Made by a program: the position numbers and the translations under genes. The notes beneath the pieces are model-generated. The model ran no database searches. It had not been told where the DNA came from and saw only the letters and a program-made list of their open reading frames with translations. From positions 1 to 64,000 of the forward strand of contig JAZQBE010000112.1 in the NCBI GenBank assembly GCA_045545575.1: a stretch of DNA of 64,000 bases. The letters run 5' to 3'. Of this stretch, positions 1 to 7,900 are shown one piece after another. The stretch comes from Shuttleworthia sp045545575. Its GTDB lineage: Bacteria; Bacillota; Clostridia; Lachnospirales; Lachnospiraceae. The first letter of the stretch is position 1. Each line of letters begins with the position of its first letter.

Positions 1-182
1 CCGTGGGGGAGACGATCGAGATCATGCGGCCGGACGGACGAGACATCGCGGCGAAAGTCCTGGCCATCACGGATGAAGACGGCCGTCCGATGGACAGCGC
101 GCCGCATGCGGCGCAGCGGGTTTGCGTGCGGTTGGATGCTCTCTGCGAGGAAGGGGATCTGCTGCGGCGCTGGAACGGATGA
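1..182 (+). CDS. U32-family peptidase, C-terminal fragment
   Basis: Only the last 59 codons or so lie in the window; the frame is open from base 3 to the TGA at 180-182. The visible tail (VGETIEIMRPDG, then DEDGRPMD, then a PHAAQR stretch and a final EEGDLLRRW) resembles the small C-terminal beta-barrel domain of U32 collagenase-like peptidases, which typically reads VGD-E-E...GPGG, DEDG, A-H-Q and D-LRR. U32 proteins are linked to protein degradation and, in some members, to RNA modification; the catalytic part lies upstream and cannot be judged. The next gene starts 96 bases downstream with its own ribosome binding site. The family call is inference from a short tail. Confidence 0.55.
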   Translation, partial: VGETIEIMRPDGRDIAAKVLAITDEDGRPMDSAPHAAQRVCVRLDALCEEGDLLRRWNG

Positions 183-278
183 AGGAACGGTCCGCCGAAA
201 GCGGGCAGAGGAACAGAAAGTCAGACAGAAACACGACGGAAGGGTCTGTGGAACCGATCAGGAAAAGAGGAGGCGTTT

Positions 279-1334
279 ATGGGCAAAAAAGGGGATTACG
301 TCGCATACGTCGGAACGTATACACATGAAAACAGCCTGGGCATCCACGTGTTCGACGTGGATCTGGAAGAAGGAAAGCTGACAAAGCGAAGCGAAGCGCC
401 GGTGAACAATGCTTCGCACCTGAACATTTCCGCGGACGGAAAGATGCTTTACACGATCATGGACGAAAGCATCGCCGCCTTTGCCATCGGGCCGGAAGGC
501 GATCTGGAAAAGGTCAATTCCGAGTGGATCGGGGGCATGCGCGGCTGCTATGTCGAGGTGGAGAGCACCGGGAAATACCTCTTTGTCGCCGGCTATCACG
601 ACGGACGGGTCACGATGATGCACCTGAATCCGGACGGCAGCATCGGTCCCATCGCGGACGGCATCTTCCATCAGCACATGGGCATCAGTTCCGTGGACAA
701 GCGCCTGATGCCGCACGTGACCTGCGTGCGCATGACGCCGGAGGAGAAGTACGTCTGTGCCGTCGACAACGGGCTGAACCAGGTGAAGGTCTACCGGATC
801 AACCGCGAGATGTCGAAGATGGAGCTGGCGCACATCATCCGCTGTCCCATGGATTCCAACCCCCGCATGATGCGGTTTTCGCCGGACGGACGGTTTGCCT
901 ATCTTCTCATGGAAATGAGCAATGAGGTGGACGTTTACACCTATCAGGACACGCCCGCCGGACCGGAGTTCGAGCGCATCCAGACCGTGCGTCTGCTGGA
1001 AGGGTATTCCGGAAATGCCGCCAGCTCTATGCTGGAATTTGCCCCGGGCGGCGGCTATATCTACGTCTCCGTCGACGCGATGAATGCCGTCATCTGCCTT
1101 GAGGTCGACAAAGAGACCGGCCTTCTTGCGATGCGTTCCAACACCCGCATCAGCGGTGATTATCCGAAGACGCTGGCCGTGCTGCCGAACGACGAATACT
1201 TTATCGTCATCAACCACGATTCCAACGAGCTGCGGACGTTTAAGATTTTCCATGAAGGCCACTACTGCCTGATGAAGAACGCGCCGGTCAAGGTCAACCG
1301 GCCGAACTGCATCCACCTGCACCAGCTGGTATAA
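279..1334 (+). CDS. Lactonase family protein (seven-bladed beta-propeller)
   Basis: 351 residues, about the usual length for the Pgl/YkgB-type 6-phosphogluconolactonase propeller family (COG2706). The N-terminus (YVAYVGTYTHENSLGIHVFDVD) and repeated segments of the type NISADGKMLYTI, RFSPDGRFAYLLMEMSNEVDVY and FAPGGGYIYVSVDAMN are the repeated blades, each with a D/P-G-x-Y/F core. Members hydrolyse sugar lactones or act on related cyclic substrates in the cytoplasm; there is no signal peptide. The start is ATG at 279, preceded by GAGGAGG. It lies 26 bases before aroC, so the two may be cotranscribed, but nothing ties their functions together. The exact substrate cannot be read from the sequence. 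Confidence 0.8.
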   Translation: MGKKGDYVAYVGTYTHENSLGIHVFDVDLEEGKLTKRSEAPVNNASHLNISADGKMLYTIMDESIAAFAIGPEGDLEKVNSEWIGGMRGCYVEVESTGKYLFVAGYHDGRVTMMHLNPDGSIGPIADGIFHQHMGISSVDKRLMPHVTCVRMTPEEKYVCAVDNGLNQVKVYRINREMSKMELAHIIRCPMDSNPRMMRFSPDGRFAYLLMEMSNEVDVYTYQDTPAGPEFERIQTVRLLEGYSGNAASSMLEFAPGGGYIYVSVDAMNAVICLEVDKETGLLAMRSNTRISGDYPKTLAVLPNDEYFIVINHDSNELRTFKIFHEGHYCLMKNAPVKVNRPNCIHLHQLV

Positions 1335-1360
1335 CAGGCTTCCGCAAAGAAAGAGTATTT

Positions 1361-2563
1361 ATGTCCGGTTCTACCTTCGGAAAACGTTTTTGCGTCACCA
1401 CCTTCGGCGAGTCCCACGGGGCTGCGCTGGGGGTGGTGATTGACGGTATGCCCGCGGGCATTGCGCTGACGGAAGAGATGCTTGCGGCAGATCTTTCGCG
1501 CCGGCGCCCGGGACAGAGCGCCTTTACCACCGCACGCCGGGAGGCGGACGTCCCCCGGATTCTGTCCGGCGTATACGAGGGCGTAACGACGGGCACGTCC
1601 ATCGCTGTTACGATCGAAAACACGGATGCGCATTCCTCCGATTACAGCCGGCTTGCGTCGGTTTTCCGCCCCGGCCACGCGGATTTCGGCTTTCAGGCAA
1701 AGTTCGGTCTGCGCGATCCCCGCGGCGGCGGACGGTCCTCGGGACGGGAGACGGCGGCACGCGTGATCGCCGGCGCCGCCGCCCGGCAGCTGCTGGCGCG
1801 GTTCGGAATCGCGGTGCGTGCCTGGACGGAATCCATCGGCCCGGTCTCCATCGATCCGGCGTGTCTGTGCGGGCCCGGGGAGGATCTGTACCTGCGGGGA
1901 ATCTCGGAAGCCGCCTGGGAGGCCGCGAAACAAAGCCCTGTGGGCATGCCGGATCCCGACGCTTCCAAACGGGTTCAGGAATACCTGCAGCAGGTCCGCG
2001 CGGACGGCGATTCCGCCGGCGGCGTGATCCGCTGCACCGCCTGCGGTGTGCCGGCCGGTCTCGGCGACCCCGTGTTTGACAAGCTCGACGCGCGCCTGGC
2101 GGCCGCGCTGTTTTCCATCGGCGGCGTCAAAGCGGTGGCGGTGGGAGACGGATTCGATGCCGCCCGTGCAGCGGGCAGCGAAAACAACGACGCCTTTTTC
2201 TGCGAAACGCCCGGGAATCCTGCACCCGCCGGATTTGATCCGGCGCGCGTTCGCAAGAAAACCAATCACGCCGGCGGCATTCTCGGCGGGATTTCCGACG
2301 GATCCCCGATCATGCTTGCGGCGGCTGTAAAACCGACGCCGTCCATCGCGCGTCCCCAGCAGACTGTAAACCTTCAGATGCAGTCTGAGGAGCTTGCCGT
2401 CACCGGCCGGCACGATCCGGTCATCGTGCCCCGCGCCGTCGTGGTGGTCGAGGCGATGACGGCCGTCACCTTAGCGGACGCGCTGCTGTCGCATTCCGCG
2501 GACCGGATCGATCTGCTCGAACGGGCATACCGGACGGGCGGTGAATACACAGGAAAACCATGA
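1361..2563 (+). CDS. aroC: Chorismate synthase
   Basis: Converts 5-enolpyruvylshikimate-3-phosphate to chorismate, the last common step of aromatic amino acid synthesis; the enzyme needs reduced FMN. The three family signatures are visible: GESHGAALGVVIDGMPAG near residue 15, RSSGRETAARV near residue 125, and RKKTNHAGGILGGISDG near residue 300. At 400 residues it is slightly long for the family. The frame is intact and the last four bases (ATGA) overlap the start of tgt, so translation of the two is probably coupled. No other shikimate gene is in the window. Confidence 0.95.
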   Translation: MSGSTFGKRFCVTTFGESHGAALGVVIDGMPAGIALTEEMLAADLSRRRPGQSAFTTARREADVPRILSGVYEGVTTGTSIAVTIENTDAHSSDYSRLASVFRPGHADFGFQAKFGLRDPRGGGRSSGRETAARVIAGAAARQLLARFGIAVRAWTESIGPVSIDPACLCGPGEDLYLRGISEAAWEAAKQSPVGMPDPDASKRVQEYLQQVRADGDSAGGVIRCTACGVPAGLGDPVFDKLDARLAAALFSIGGVKAVAVGDGFDAARAAGSENNDAFFCETPGNPAPAGFDPARVRKKTNHAGGILGGISDGSPIMLAAAVKPTPSIARPQQTVNLQMQSEELAVTGRHDPVIVPRAVVVVEAMTAVTLADALLSHSADRIDLLERAYRTGGEYTGKP

Positions 2564-3714
2564 GAAATCCAGACGCAAAATATACGATTCTTGCCACGGA
2601 AGGCCGCGCAAAGCGCGCGGCCTTCGAAACGGTCCACGGGACGGTGCAGACGCCGGCCTTTATGAACGTCGGCACGGTCGGCGCCATCAAAGGGGCCGTT
2701 TCCACCGACGATTTAAAAGAAATCGGCTGTCAGATCGAGCTGTCCAACACCTATCATCTGCACGTACGCACCGGCGACGAAGCCATCCGCGCCATGGGCG
2801 GCCTGCACCGGTTCATGCACTGGGACAGGCCCATCCTGACGGATTCCGGCGGCTTCCAGGTCTTTTCCCTGGCCGGCCTGCGGAAGATCAAAGAGGAAGG
2901 TGTGACCTTCCGGTCCCATATTGACGGGCGCAGGATCTTCATGGGGCCGGAGGAGAGCATCACGATCCAGTCCAATCTGGGATCGACCGTGGCGATGGCC
3001 TTCGACGAATGTCCGCCGGCGCTGGCGGACCGCTCCTACGTGCAGCCGTCTGTGGACCGCACGACCCGCTGGCTGGTGCGCTGCATGGAGCAGATGAAAC
3101 GGCTGAACGAAAAAGAGGACACCTTAAACCGCAGCCAGCTGCTGTTCGGCATCAACCAGGGCGCGGTCTACGCGGACATCCGCATCGCCCACGCGAAGGA
3201 AATCGCGGCGTTCGACCTGGACGGCTACGCCGTCGGCGGCCTTGCCGTCGGCGAGTCTCACGAGCAGATGTACGAGATGCTGGAGGAAACGGTGCCGTAC
3301 CTTCCGAAGGACCGGCCGACCTACCTGATGGGCGTCGGCACGCCGGCCAACATCCTCGAGGCCGTCGAGCGGGGCGTCGACCTGTTCGACTGTGTCTATC
3401 CCTCCCGGAACGGCCGCCACGGCCACCTGTATACCCACCACGGGAAAATCAACATCGCGAACGCGCGCTACGCCGCGGACATGCGGCCCATCGAAGAGGG
3501 CTGCGGCTGTCCGGCCTGCAGAAGCTACAGCCGCGCCTACATCCGCCACCTGATGAAGGCCGGCGAGATGCTCGGACTGCGTCTGTGCGTGCTTCACAAC
3601 CTCTGGTTTTATAACCATCTCATGGAGGAGATCCGCGGCGCCCTCGACGCCGGCCGGTTCGCTTCGTTCAAAGCCGGCCTGCTCGATTCCATGGAAGCGG
3701 GCGAAGACGCATAA
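2560..3714 (+). CDS. tgt: Queuine/preQ1 tRNA-ribosyltransferase
   Basis: Exchanges guanine 34 of GUN-anticodon tRNAs for the queuosine precursor preQ1. The 384-residue protein has the TIM-barrel landmarks: LTDSGGFQVFS with the substrate-binding Asp near residue 95, GGLAVGE near 225, FDCVYPSRNGRHG with the nucleophile Asp near 270, and the zinc site GCGCPACRSYSR with later LHN near 310-345. It overlaps aroC by four bases. In many Firmicutes tgt sits between queA and yajC; here only yajC follows and queA is about 14 kb away, so the cluster is split. Confidence 0.96.
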   Translation: MRNPDAKYTILATEGRAKRAAFETVHGTVQTPAFMNVGTVGAIKGAVSTDDLKEIGCQIELSNTYHLHVRTGDEAIRAMGGLHRFMHWDRPILTDSGGFQVFSLAGLRKIKEEGVTFRSHIDGRRIFMGPEESITIQSNLGSTVAMAFDECPPALADRSYVQPSVDRTTRWLVRCMEQMKRLNEKEDTLNRSQLLFGINQGAVYADIRIAHAKEIAAFDLDGYAVGGLAVGESHEQMYEMLEETVPYLPKDRPTYLMGVGTPANILEAVERGVDLFDCVYPSRNGRHGHLYTHHGKINIANARYAADMRPIEEGCGCPACRSYSRAYIRHLMKAGEMLGLRLCVLHNLWFYNHLMEEIRGALDAGRFASFKAGLLDSMEAGEDA

Positions 3715-3752
3715 AAAAGACGTCAATTTGCCCGATCTGTCAGGATTTTTTC

Positions 3753-3781
3753 TTGCGATCCATCGAGGGATAGGATAGAAT
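3753..3781 (+). promoter_or_regulatory. Predicted sigma-A promoter for yajC
   Basis: TTGCGA at 3753-3758 and TAGAAT at 3776-3781 are separated by 17 bases, ahead of the yajC ribosome binding site at about 3800-3806. It lies in the 98-base gap after tgt, so yajC and the permease can be expressed independently of aroC-tgt. Reading by eye only. Confidence 0.5.
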
Positions 3782-3812
3782 GTAACGGTATGTTTTTGAA
3801 AGGAGATTACCC

Positions 3813-4148
3813 ATGTTTCTTACGACAACTGCTCCCGGCGGCGGATTGATGATGATCATCTGGCTGGTCGTCCTGTTCGGCTTCATGTATTTCTTTATGC
3901 TGCGTCCGCAGCAGAAGGAACAGAAGCAGAAGGCCGCCATGCTTGCCAACCTCGCGATCGGCGATACCGTCATGACGACCAGCGGCTTCTACGGCGTGCT
4001 GATCGACATCCAGGACGACACCGTCATCGTCGAATTCGGCAGCAACAAGAATTGCCGTATCCCGATGTCCAAGAACGCGATCCAGATGGTGGAAAAGCCG
4101 GAGGACGCTTCGAAGGCAGCGGAAGAGGACAGCACCAAGAAGAAGTAA
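3813..4148 (+). CDS. yajC: Preprotein translocase subunit YajC
   Basis: A 111-residue single-span membrane protein associated with SecDF in the Sec export machinery. Residues 8-28 form the transmembrane helix (LMMIIWLVVLFGFMYFFML), followed directly by the family hallmark RPQQKEQK and a small cytoplasmic domain (IGDTVMTTSGFYGVLIDIQ). The C-terminal tail is acidic and lysine-rich. The start has a strong AAAGGAG site. It is followed 24 bases later by the permease gene, probably in one transcript. No secD or secF is in the window. Confidence 0.93.
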   Translation: MFLTTTAPGGGLMMIIWLVVLFGFMYFFMLRPQQKEQKQKAAMLANLAIGDTVMTTSGFYGVLIDIQDDTVIVEFGSNKNCRIPMSKNAIQMVEKPEDASKAAEEDSTKKK

Positions 4149-4172
4149 AAGCTTCAACTGTCAAAGGAGGAA

Positions 4173-5537
4173 ATGAAAAAGATGCTGGAGAATCTGTTTA
4201 AGCTCAAGGATAACGGCACCGATGTACGTACCGAGGTCGTGGCAGGTATTACCACCTTCATGACCATGGCCTACATCCTTGCGGTGAATCCGTCCATCCT
4301 GTCCGCTTCGGGCATGGATTCCAACGCAGTGCTGATGGCGACGGCACTCGCTGCTTTCATCGGTACCATCTGCATGGCACTGATGGCCAACTATCCCTTC
4401 GCCCTGGCTCCCGGCCTCGGCCTGAACGCCTACTTCGCATACACCGTATGCGGCGCGATGGGCTACAGCTGGCATTTCGCACTGCTGGCCGTCTTTATCG
4501 AAGGCGTGATCTTCATCGTGCTGTCCCTCACCAATATCCGTGAAGCGATCTTCAACGCGATCCCGCTCACCTTAAAGAAGGGCGTTTCCGTCGGTATCGG
4601 TCTGTTCGTGGCCTTCATCGGCCTGCAGAACGCGAAGATCGTCGTCAACAGCGATTCCACGCTGGTCACGGTCGTCAACTTCCGCGAGAACTTCCACACC
4701 GTCGGCATCGGCGCCATCCTTGCCGTGATCGGACTGATGATCATCGCGATCCTTTCCGTCAAGCGCGTCAAGGGCTCCATCCTGATCGGCATTTTCGCGA
4801 CCTGGATTCTCGGCATCCTCTGCCAGCTGGTCGGCCTGTATCAGGTGAATCCCGACGCCGGTTTCTACAGCCTGATTCCTTCCTACAGAAGCTTCAGCCT
4901 CGGCGCGATCGGCCAGACCTTCGGCGCCTGCTTTACCGGCATCGGCAGCGTGAAGATCTTAGATCTGATCGTCATCGTCTTTGCGTTCCTGTTCGTGGAC
5001 GTGTTTGATACCTTAGGAACCGTCATCGGCGTGGCCAACAAGGCCAAAATGCTCGACAAGGACGGCAAGCTTCCGCGCATCCGTCAGGTGCTCTTAGCCG
5101 ACGCTGTCGCGACCACCGCCGGCGCCGTGCTCGGCACTTCCACCACCACCACCTTCGTGGAATCCTCCGCGGGTGTGTCCGAAGGCGGACGTACGGGTCT
5201 GACCGCCTGTGTCACCGCACTTCTGTTCCTGGTATCGATCTTCCTGGCTCCGATCTTTACGACCATCCCGAGCTTTGCGACGGCTCCCGCTCTGATCTAT
5301 GTCGGATTCCTGATGATCACGGCTGTGACGGACATCGACTTCAACGATCTGACCGAAGCGATCCCCGCTTATCTGTGCCTGGTGGCGATGCCCATTCTTT
5401 ACAGCATCTCCGAAGGCATTGCCGTCGGCGTGATCTCCTACGTTGTTATCAACCTTTGCTGCGGCAAAGCGAAGAAGATCACTCCCCTGATGTACGTTCT
5501 GGCGGTTCTGTTCGTTCTGAAGTACGTCGTGCTGTAA
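4173..5537 (+). CDS. NCS2-family purine permease
   Basis: A 454-residue polytopic membrane protein of the AzgA/PbuG branch of the NCS2 transporters, which import adenine, guanine or hypoxanthine with protons. Family features are the N-terminus EVVAGITTFMTMAYILAVNPSIL, the ALAPGLGLNAYFAY motif near residue 75, FLFVDVFDTLGTVIGVA near 275, and the STTTTFVESSAGVSEGGRTG loop near 320. About twelve hydrophobic spans are visible. The start at ATG 4173 follows AAAGGAGG. No purine riboswitch was seen upstream; the gene probably shares the yajC promoter. Confidence 0.88.
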   Translation: MKKMLENLFKLKDNGTDVRTEVVAGITTFMTMAYILAVNPSILSASGMDSNAVLMATALAAFIGTICMALMANYPFALAPGLGLNAYFAYTVCGAMGYSWHFALLAVFIEGVIFIVLSLTNIREAIFNAIPLTLKKGVSVGIGLFVAFIGLQNAKIVVNSDSTLVTVVNFRENFHTVGIGAILAVIGLMIIAILSVKRVKGSILIGIFATWILGILCQLVGLYQVNPDAGFYSLIPSYRSFSLGAIGQTFGACFTGIGSVKILDLIVIVFAFLFVDVFDTLGTVIGVANKAKMLDKDGKLPRIRQVLLADAVATTAGAVLGTSTTTTFVESSAGVSEGGRTGLTACVTALLFLVSIFLAPIFTTIPSFATAPALIYVGFLMITAVTDIDFNDLTEAIPAYLCLVAMPILYSISEGIAVGVISYVVINLCCGKAKKITPLMYVLAVLFVLKYVVL

Positions 5538-5563
5538 GCTTTTCTTCTATCTGGTGCTGATAC

Positions 5564-5590
5564 AGAGGTCGCCGCAAGGCGGCCTCTTTC
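5564..5590 (+). terminator. Predicted intrinsic terminator after the purine permease
   Basis: A 10-bp stem with one G-U pair (5564-5573 with 5578-5587) closes on a GCAA tetraloop and runs into TTTCT. It separates the yajC-permease unit from the next gene pair. Confidence 0.6.
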
Positions 5591-5653
5591 TGCAAAAGAA
5601 CACGGGCCGGGGCCCGGGCAAAAACGCCCGGGCACGGCCGGCAAGGAGTCCCT

Positions 5654-6322
5654 ATGCGTACCTGTCCCGCATGTCATATCCGCATATCCGATCCCGTGGA
5701 CGCCTGTCCGCTGTGCCACCACGCGCTGACAAACGACCGATCGACGCCGGACGGGTATCTGACCTATCCGAATCTGACGGGTGAAATCCGCAAATACCAG
5801 GTCGTGTTCCGCGTGTTCCTGTTTGTGGGCATCTGTCTGACCGCGATCTGTTTCTTTGTCAATACGCATGTGCGGCCGCATTTCTTCTGGAGCGCCATCG
5901 TGGCGGCCTTTACGGCCTATACGCTGGCGATGCTCTGGCTGTTTCTGTGGGACGCGGGCTATCTGCGCCGCATCTTTTTCGGCTTTTTCGGCGCGGTCGG
6001 CGTCTTTGTGGTCATCGATGCCGTGACCGGCTTCAACAGATGGTCGATCAACTACGGCTTTCCGAGCGCGGTCATCCTGCTCGACATCACCCTGGCGGCG
6101 CTGATGATCTTCAACCGGAAACGGTGGGAGAGTTATCTGGTCTTTCTGATCATTGTCATTCTGATCGGGCTGATCCCGCTGGCGCTGACCTACTTCGGCC
6201 TGGTCACGCGGCCCCTGGTTTCGGAAATCGCGCTGATTACCGCGGCGCTTGTGTTCCTGGGCGCGCTGATCCTGGGCGGGCAGGTGGCCCGCAGTGAGCT
6301 GCACCGCAGATTCCATATCTGA
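5654..6322 (+). CDS. Zinc-ribbon membrane protein, DUF6320-like
   Basis: 222 residues. The N-terminus carries two Cys pairs, CPAC (residues 4-7) and CPLC (residues 18-21), a compact zinc ribbon of the CxxC-x10-CxxC type. Residues 45-210 form about six hydrophobic segments. The layout matches a small family I associate with DUF6320, which in Clostridia often sits beside an alcohol-acetyltransferase-like gene, exactly as here: the next gene starts 11 bases downstream. Its biochemical role is unknown to me; partnership with the acyltransferase is inferred from position only. The start at ATG 5654 follows AAGGAG. Confidence 0.65.
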   Translation: MRTCPACHIRISDPVDACPLCHHALTNDRSTPDGYLTYPNLTGEIRKYQVVFRVFLFVGICLTAICFFVNTHVRPHFFWSAIVAAFTAYTLAMLWLFLWDAGYLRRIFFGFFGAVGVFVVIDAVTGFNRWSINYGFPSAVILLDITLAALMIFNRKRWESYLVFLIIVILIGLIPLALTYFGLVTRPLVSEIALITAALVFLGALILGGQVARSELHRRFHI

Positions 6323-6333
6323 AAGGAAACGAT

Positions 6334-7668
6334 ATGGCGAAGAAAAACCGTCAGTGGGAAAAACTGGATAATACCGCGAACATCTTCCCTGTGATTGCCA
6401 ACCGGAGCATGACAAATACGTACCGGATCTCGGTGGAGCTGACCGAGCCCGTGGACGAGGTGCTGCTCCAGGAGGCGGTCGACATCGTGACGGCCAAGTT
6501 TCCGGGTTTCCGCCAGCGCATGCGCTCCGGCGTATTCTGGTATTATTTCGAGGAGAACGACAAGCCTGCGCCGCGCGTCCACGTCGAGGACACCTATCCC
6601 TGCCGTTCGATTCCGGCCTATGCCAACAACAACTATCTGTTCCGCGTGACCTGGTACCGCAGCCGGATCAACCTGGAAGTTTTTCACGCCCTCGCCGACG
6701 GCATGGGCGGCATCACGTTTCTTCGGGAAATCACGTTCCAGTATCTGCGCTTAGCGCATCCGGACCTGCGGCGGAAGCTGTCGGACGACCTGTCGCCGGA
6801 CACGTCCTTAGACCGGGAAGACAGCTTCCTGTCCCATTACCGCAAGGCGCACGCCCGGGAGTACAAGGTCACGCCGGCGTTTCTGATCCGCGGCGAGAAG
6901 CTCCCGTATCTGGGGTTTGCCGTGGTACACGGGGAGATGTCAGTTGCCGCGCTGAAGAAGATGTGCCGGGAAACCTACGGGGTTTCCATCAACGAATACC
7001 TGGTGGCCGCGTTTGTCTACAGCACGTGGAAAAACTACCGCGCAAAGATCCGTCCGGAACGTCCGCTGCGCGTCGCGGTGCCGGTGAATCTGCGGCCCTA
7101 TTTCCCGTCGATCACGACAAAGAACTTCTTCGCCGTCGTTTCGGCCGAGTTCGCGCCGGAGCCCGGACGGGAATACACCTTTGCGGAAATCTGCTCCATC
7201 ACGAAGGAAACCTTAAAACAGCAGATCACCCAGGAGAACCTGGAGGCGATTTTCTCTTATAATGTTTCCAACGAGCAGGCACTCTGGGCGCGCGCGGTTC
7301 CGCTGGTGTTCAAGAACATGGTGATGCGGATCATCTACACCCAGTCGGCACTCGCGAACACGACGACGATTACAAATATCGGCCGGATCGACGTCGCCGC
7401 GGAATACGCGCCCTACGTCCGCCGGTTTACGGCGTTTCTGTCCTTCTCGAAGGGGCAGGGGCTGAAGGGGACGATCTGTTCCTATCAGGACCGCCTGGTC
7501 TACACCTTCTCGTCGATGTGGGCGGAGACCGGCGTTATCCGGGACGTTTTCCGGCAGATCGCGGAAGACGGCATCGAAGTGACCATCGACACCAACGGGG
7601 TATGGGAAGAGGCGGCGCAGCCGCCGAAGGTGAAGACGCCGAAGAAGAAAAAACAGAAGAACGCGTAA
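6334..7668 (+). CDS. Condensation/alcohol acetyltransferase-like acyltransferase
   Basis: 444 residues with the fold signature of the NRPS condensation/chloramphenicol acetyltransferase superfamily: HALADGMGG (HxxxDG, catalytic His near residue 116) in the N-terminal half, and a second-half segment PLRVAVPVNLRPYFP near residue 247 followed by a TTTITNIGRI stretch near 347. The C-terminus is a lysine-rich tail without a membrane span. Relatives transfer acyl groups to alcohols, glycolipids or peptides. It lies 11 bases after the zinc-ribbon membrane protein and looks like a two-gene operon. The acyl donor and acceptor cannot be read from the sequence; no NRPS carrier or adenylation genes are nearby. 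Confidence 0.65.
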   Translation: MAKKNRQWEKLDNTANIFPVIANRSMTNTYRISVELTEPVDEVLLQEAVDIVTAKFPGFRQRMRSGVFWYYFEENDKPAPRVHVEDTYPCRSIPAYANNNYLFRVTWYRSRINLEVFHALADGMGGITFLREITFQYLRLAHPDLRRKLSDDLSPDTSLDREDSFLSHYRKAHAREYKVTPAFLIRGEKLPYLGFAVVHGEMSVAALKKMCRETYGVSINEYLVAAFVYSTWKNYRAKIRPERPLRVAVPVNLRPYFPSITTKNFFAVVSAEFAPEPGREYTFAEICSITKETLKQQITQENLEAIFSYNVSNEQALWARAVPLVFKNMVMRIIYTQSALANTTTITNIGRIDVAAEYAPYVRRFTAFLSFSKGQGLKGTICSYQDRLVYTFSSMWAETGVIRDVFRQIAEDGIEVTIDTNGVWEEAAQPPKVKTPKKKKQKNA

Positions 7669-7752
7669 AGGGTTCGGGCGCCGGTCCGGGAGGATACGGC
7701 GCCCTTCATCCGTTCTTCACAGAAACTTTCACACAAAAAACACCGGGTTTCC

Positions 7753-7781
7753 TTTGCATCAAAGACCGTTTGTGTTACACT
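7753..7781 (+). promoter_or_regulatory. Possible promoter for the secreted acidic protein
   Basis: TTTGCA at 7753-7758 and TACACT at 7776-7781 with a 17-base spacer, about 120 bases before the gene start at 7901. A GC-rich 8-bp inverted repeat (7676-7683 with 7697-7704) lies just upstream and may end the previous operon. Both are moderate matches only. Confidence 0.4.
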
Positions 7782-7900
7782 ATCTGTGTATGCCGTTTCC
7801 CCGGAGGTGAATGCGGGAGGCGCAAACGGCTTTTTTGCGTCTGCGCCTGAATGGAAGATTTACGGCCTTTTCGAATGCTGTTGAAAGGAATGAAGCTCAT

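Noticed and set aside
258..1322. A 354-codon open frame on the minus strand over the lactonase gene
   Set aside because: It is the antisense of a GC-rich gene, where stops are rare. The plus frame has the propeller motifs and a ribosome binding site. The same holds for other long antisense frames, e.g. 54204-56300 and 57111-58610.
4150..4172. Purine riboswitch before the NCS2 permease
   Set aside because: The gap after yajC is only 24 bases and holds just the ribosome binding site.
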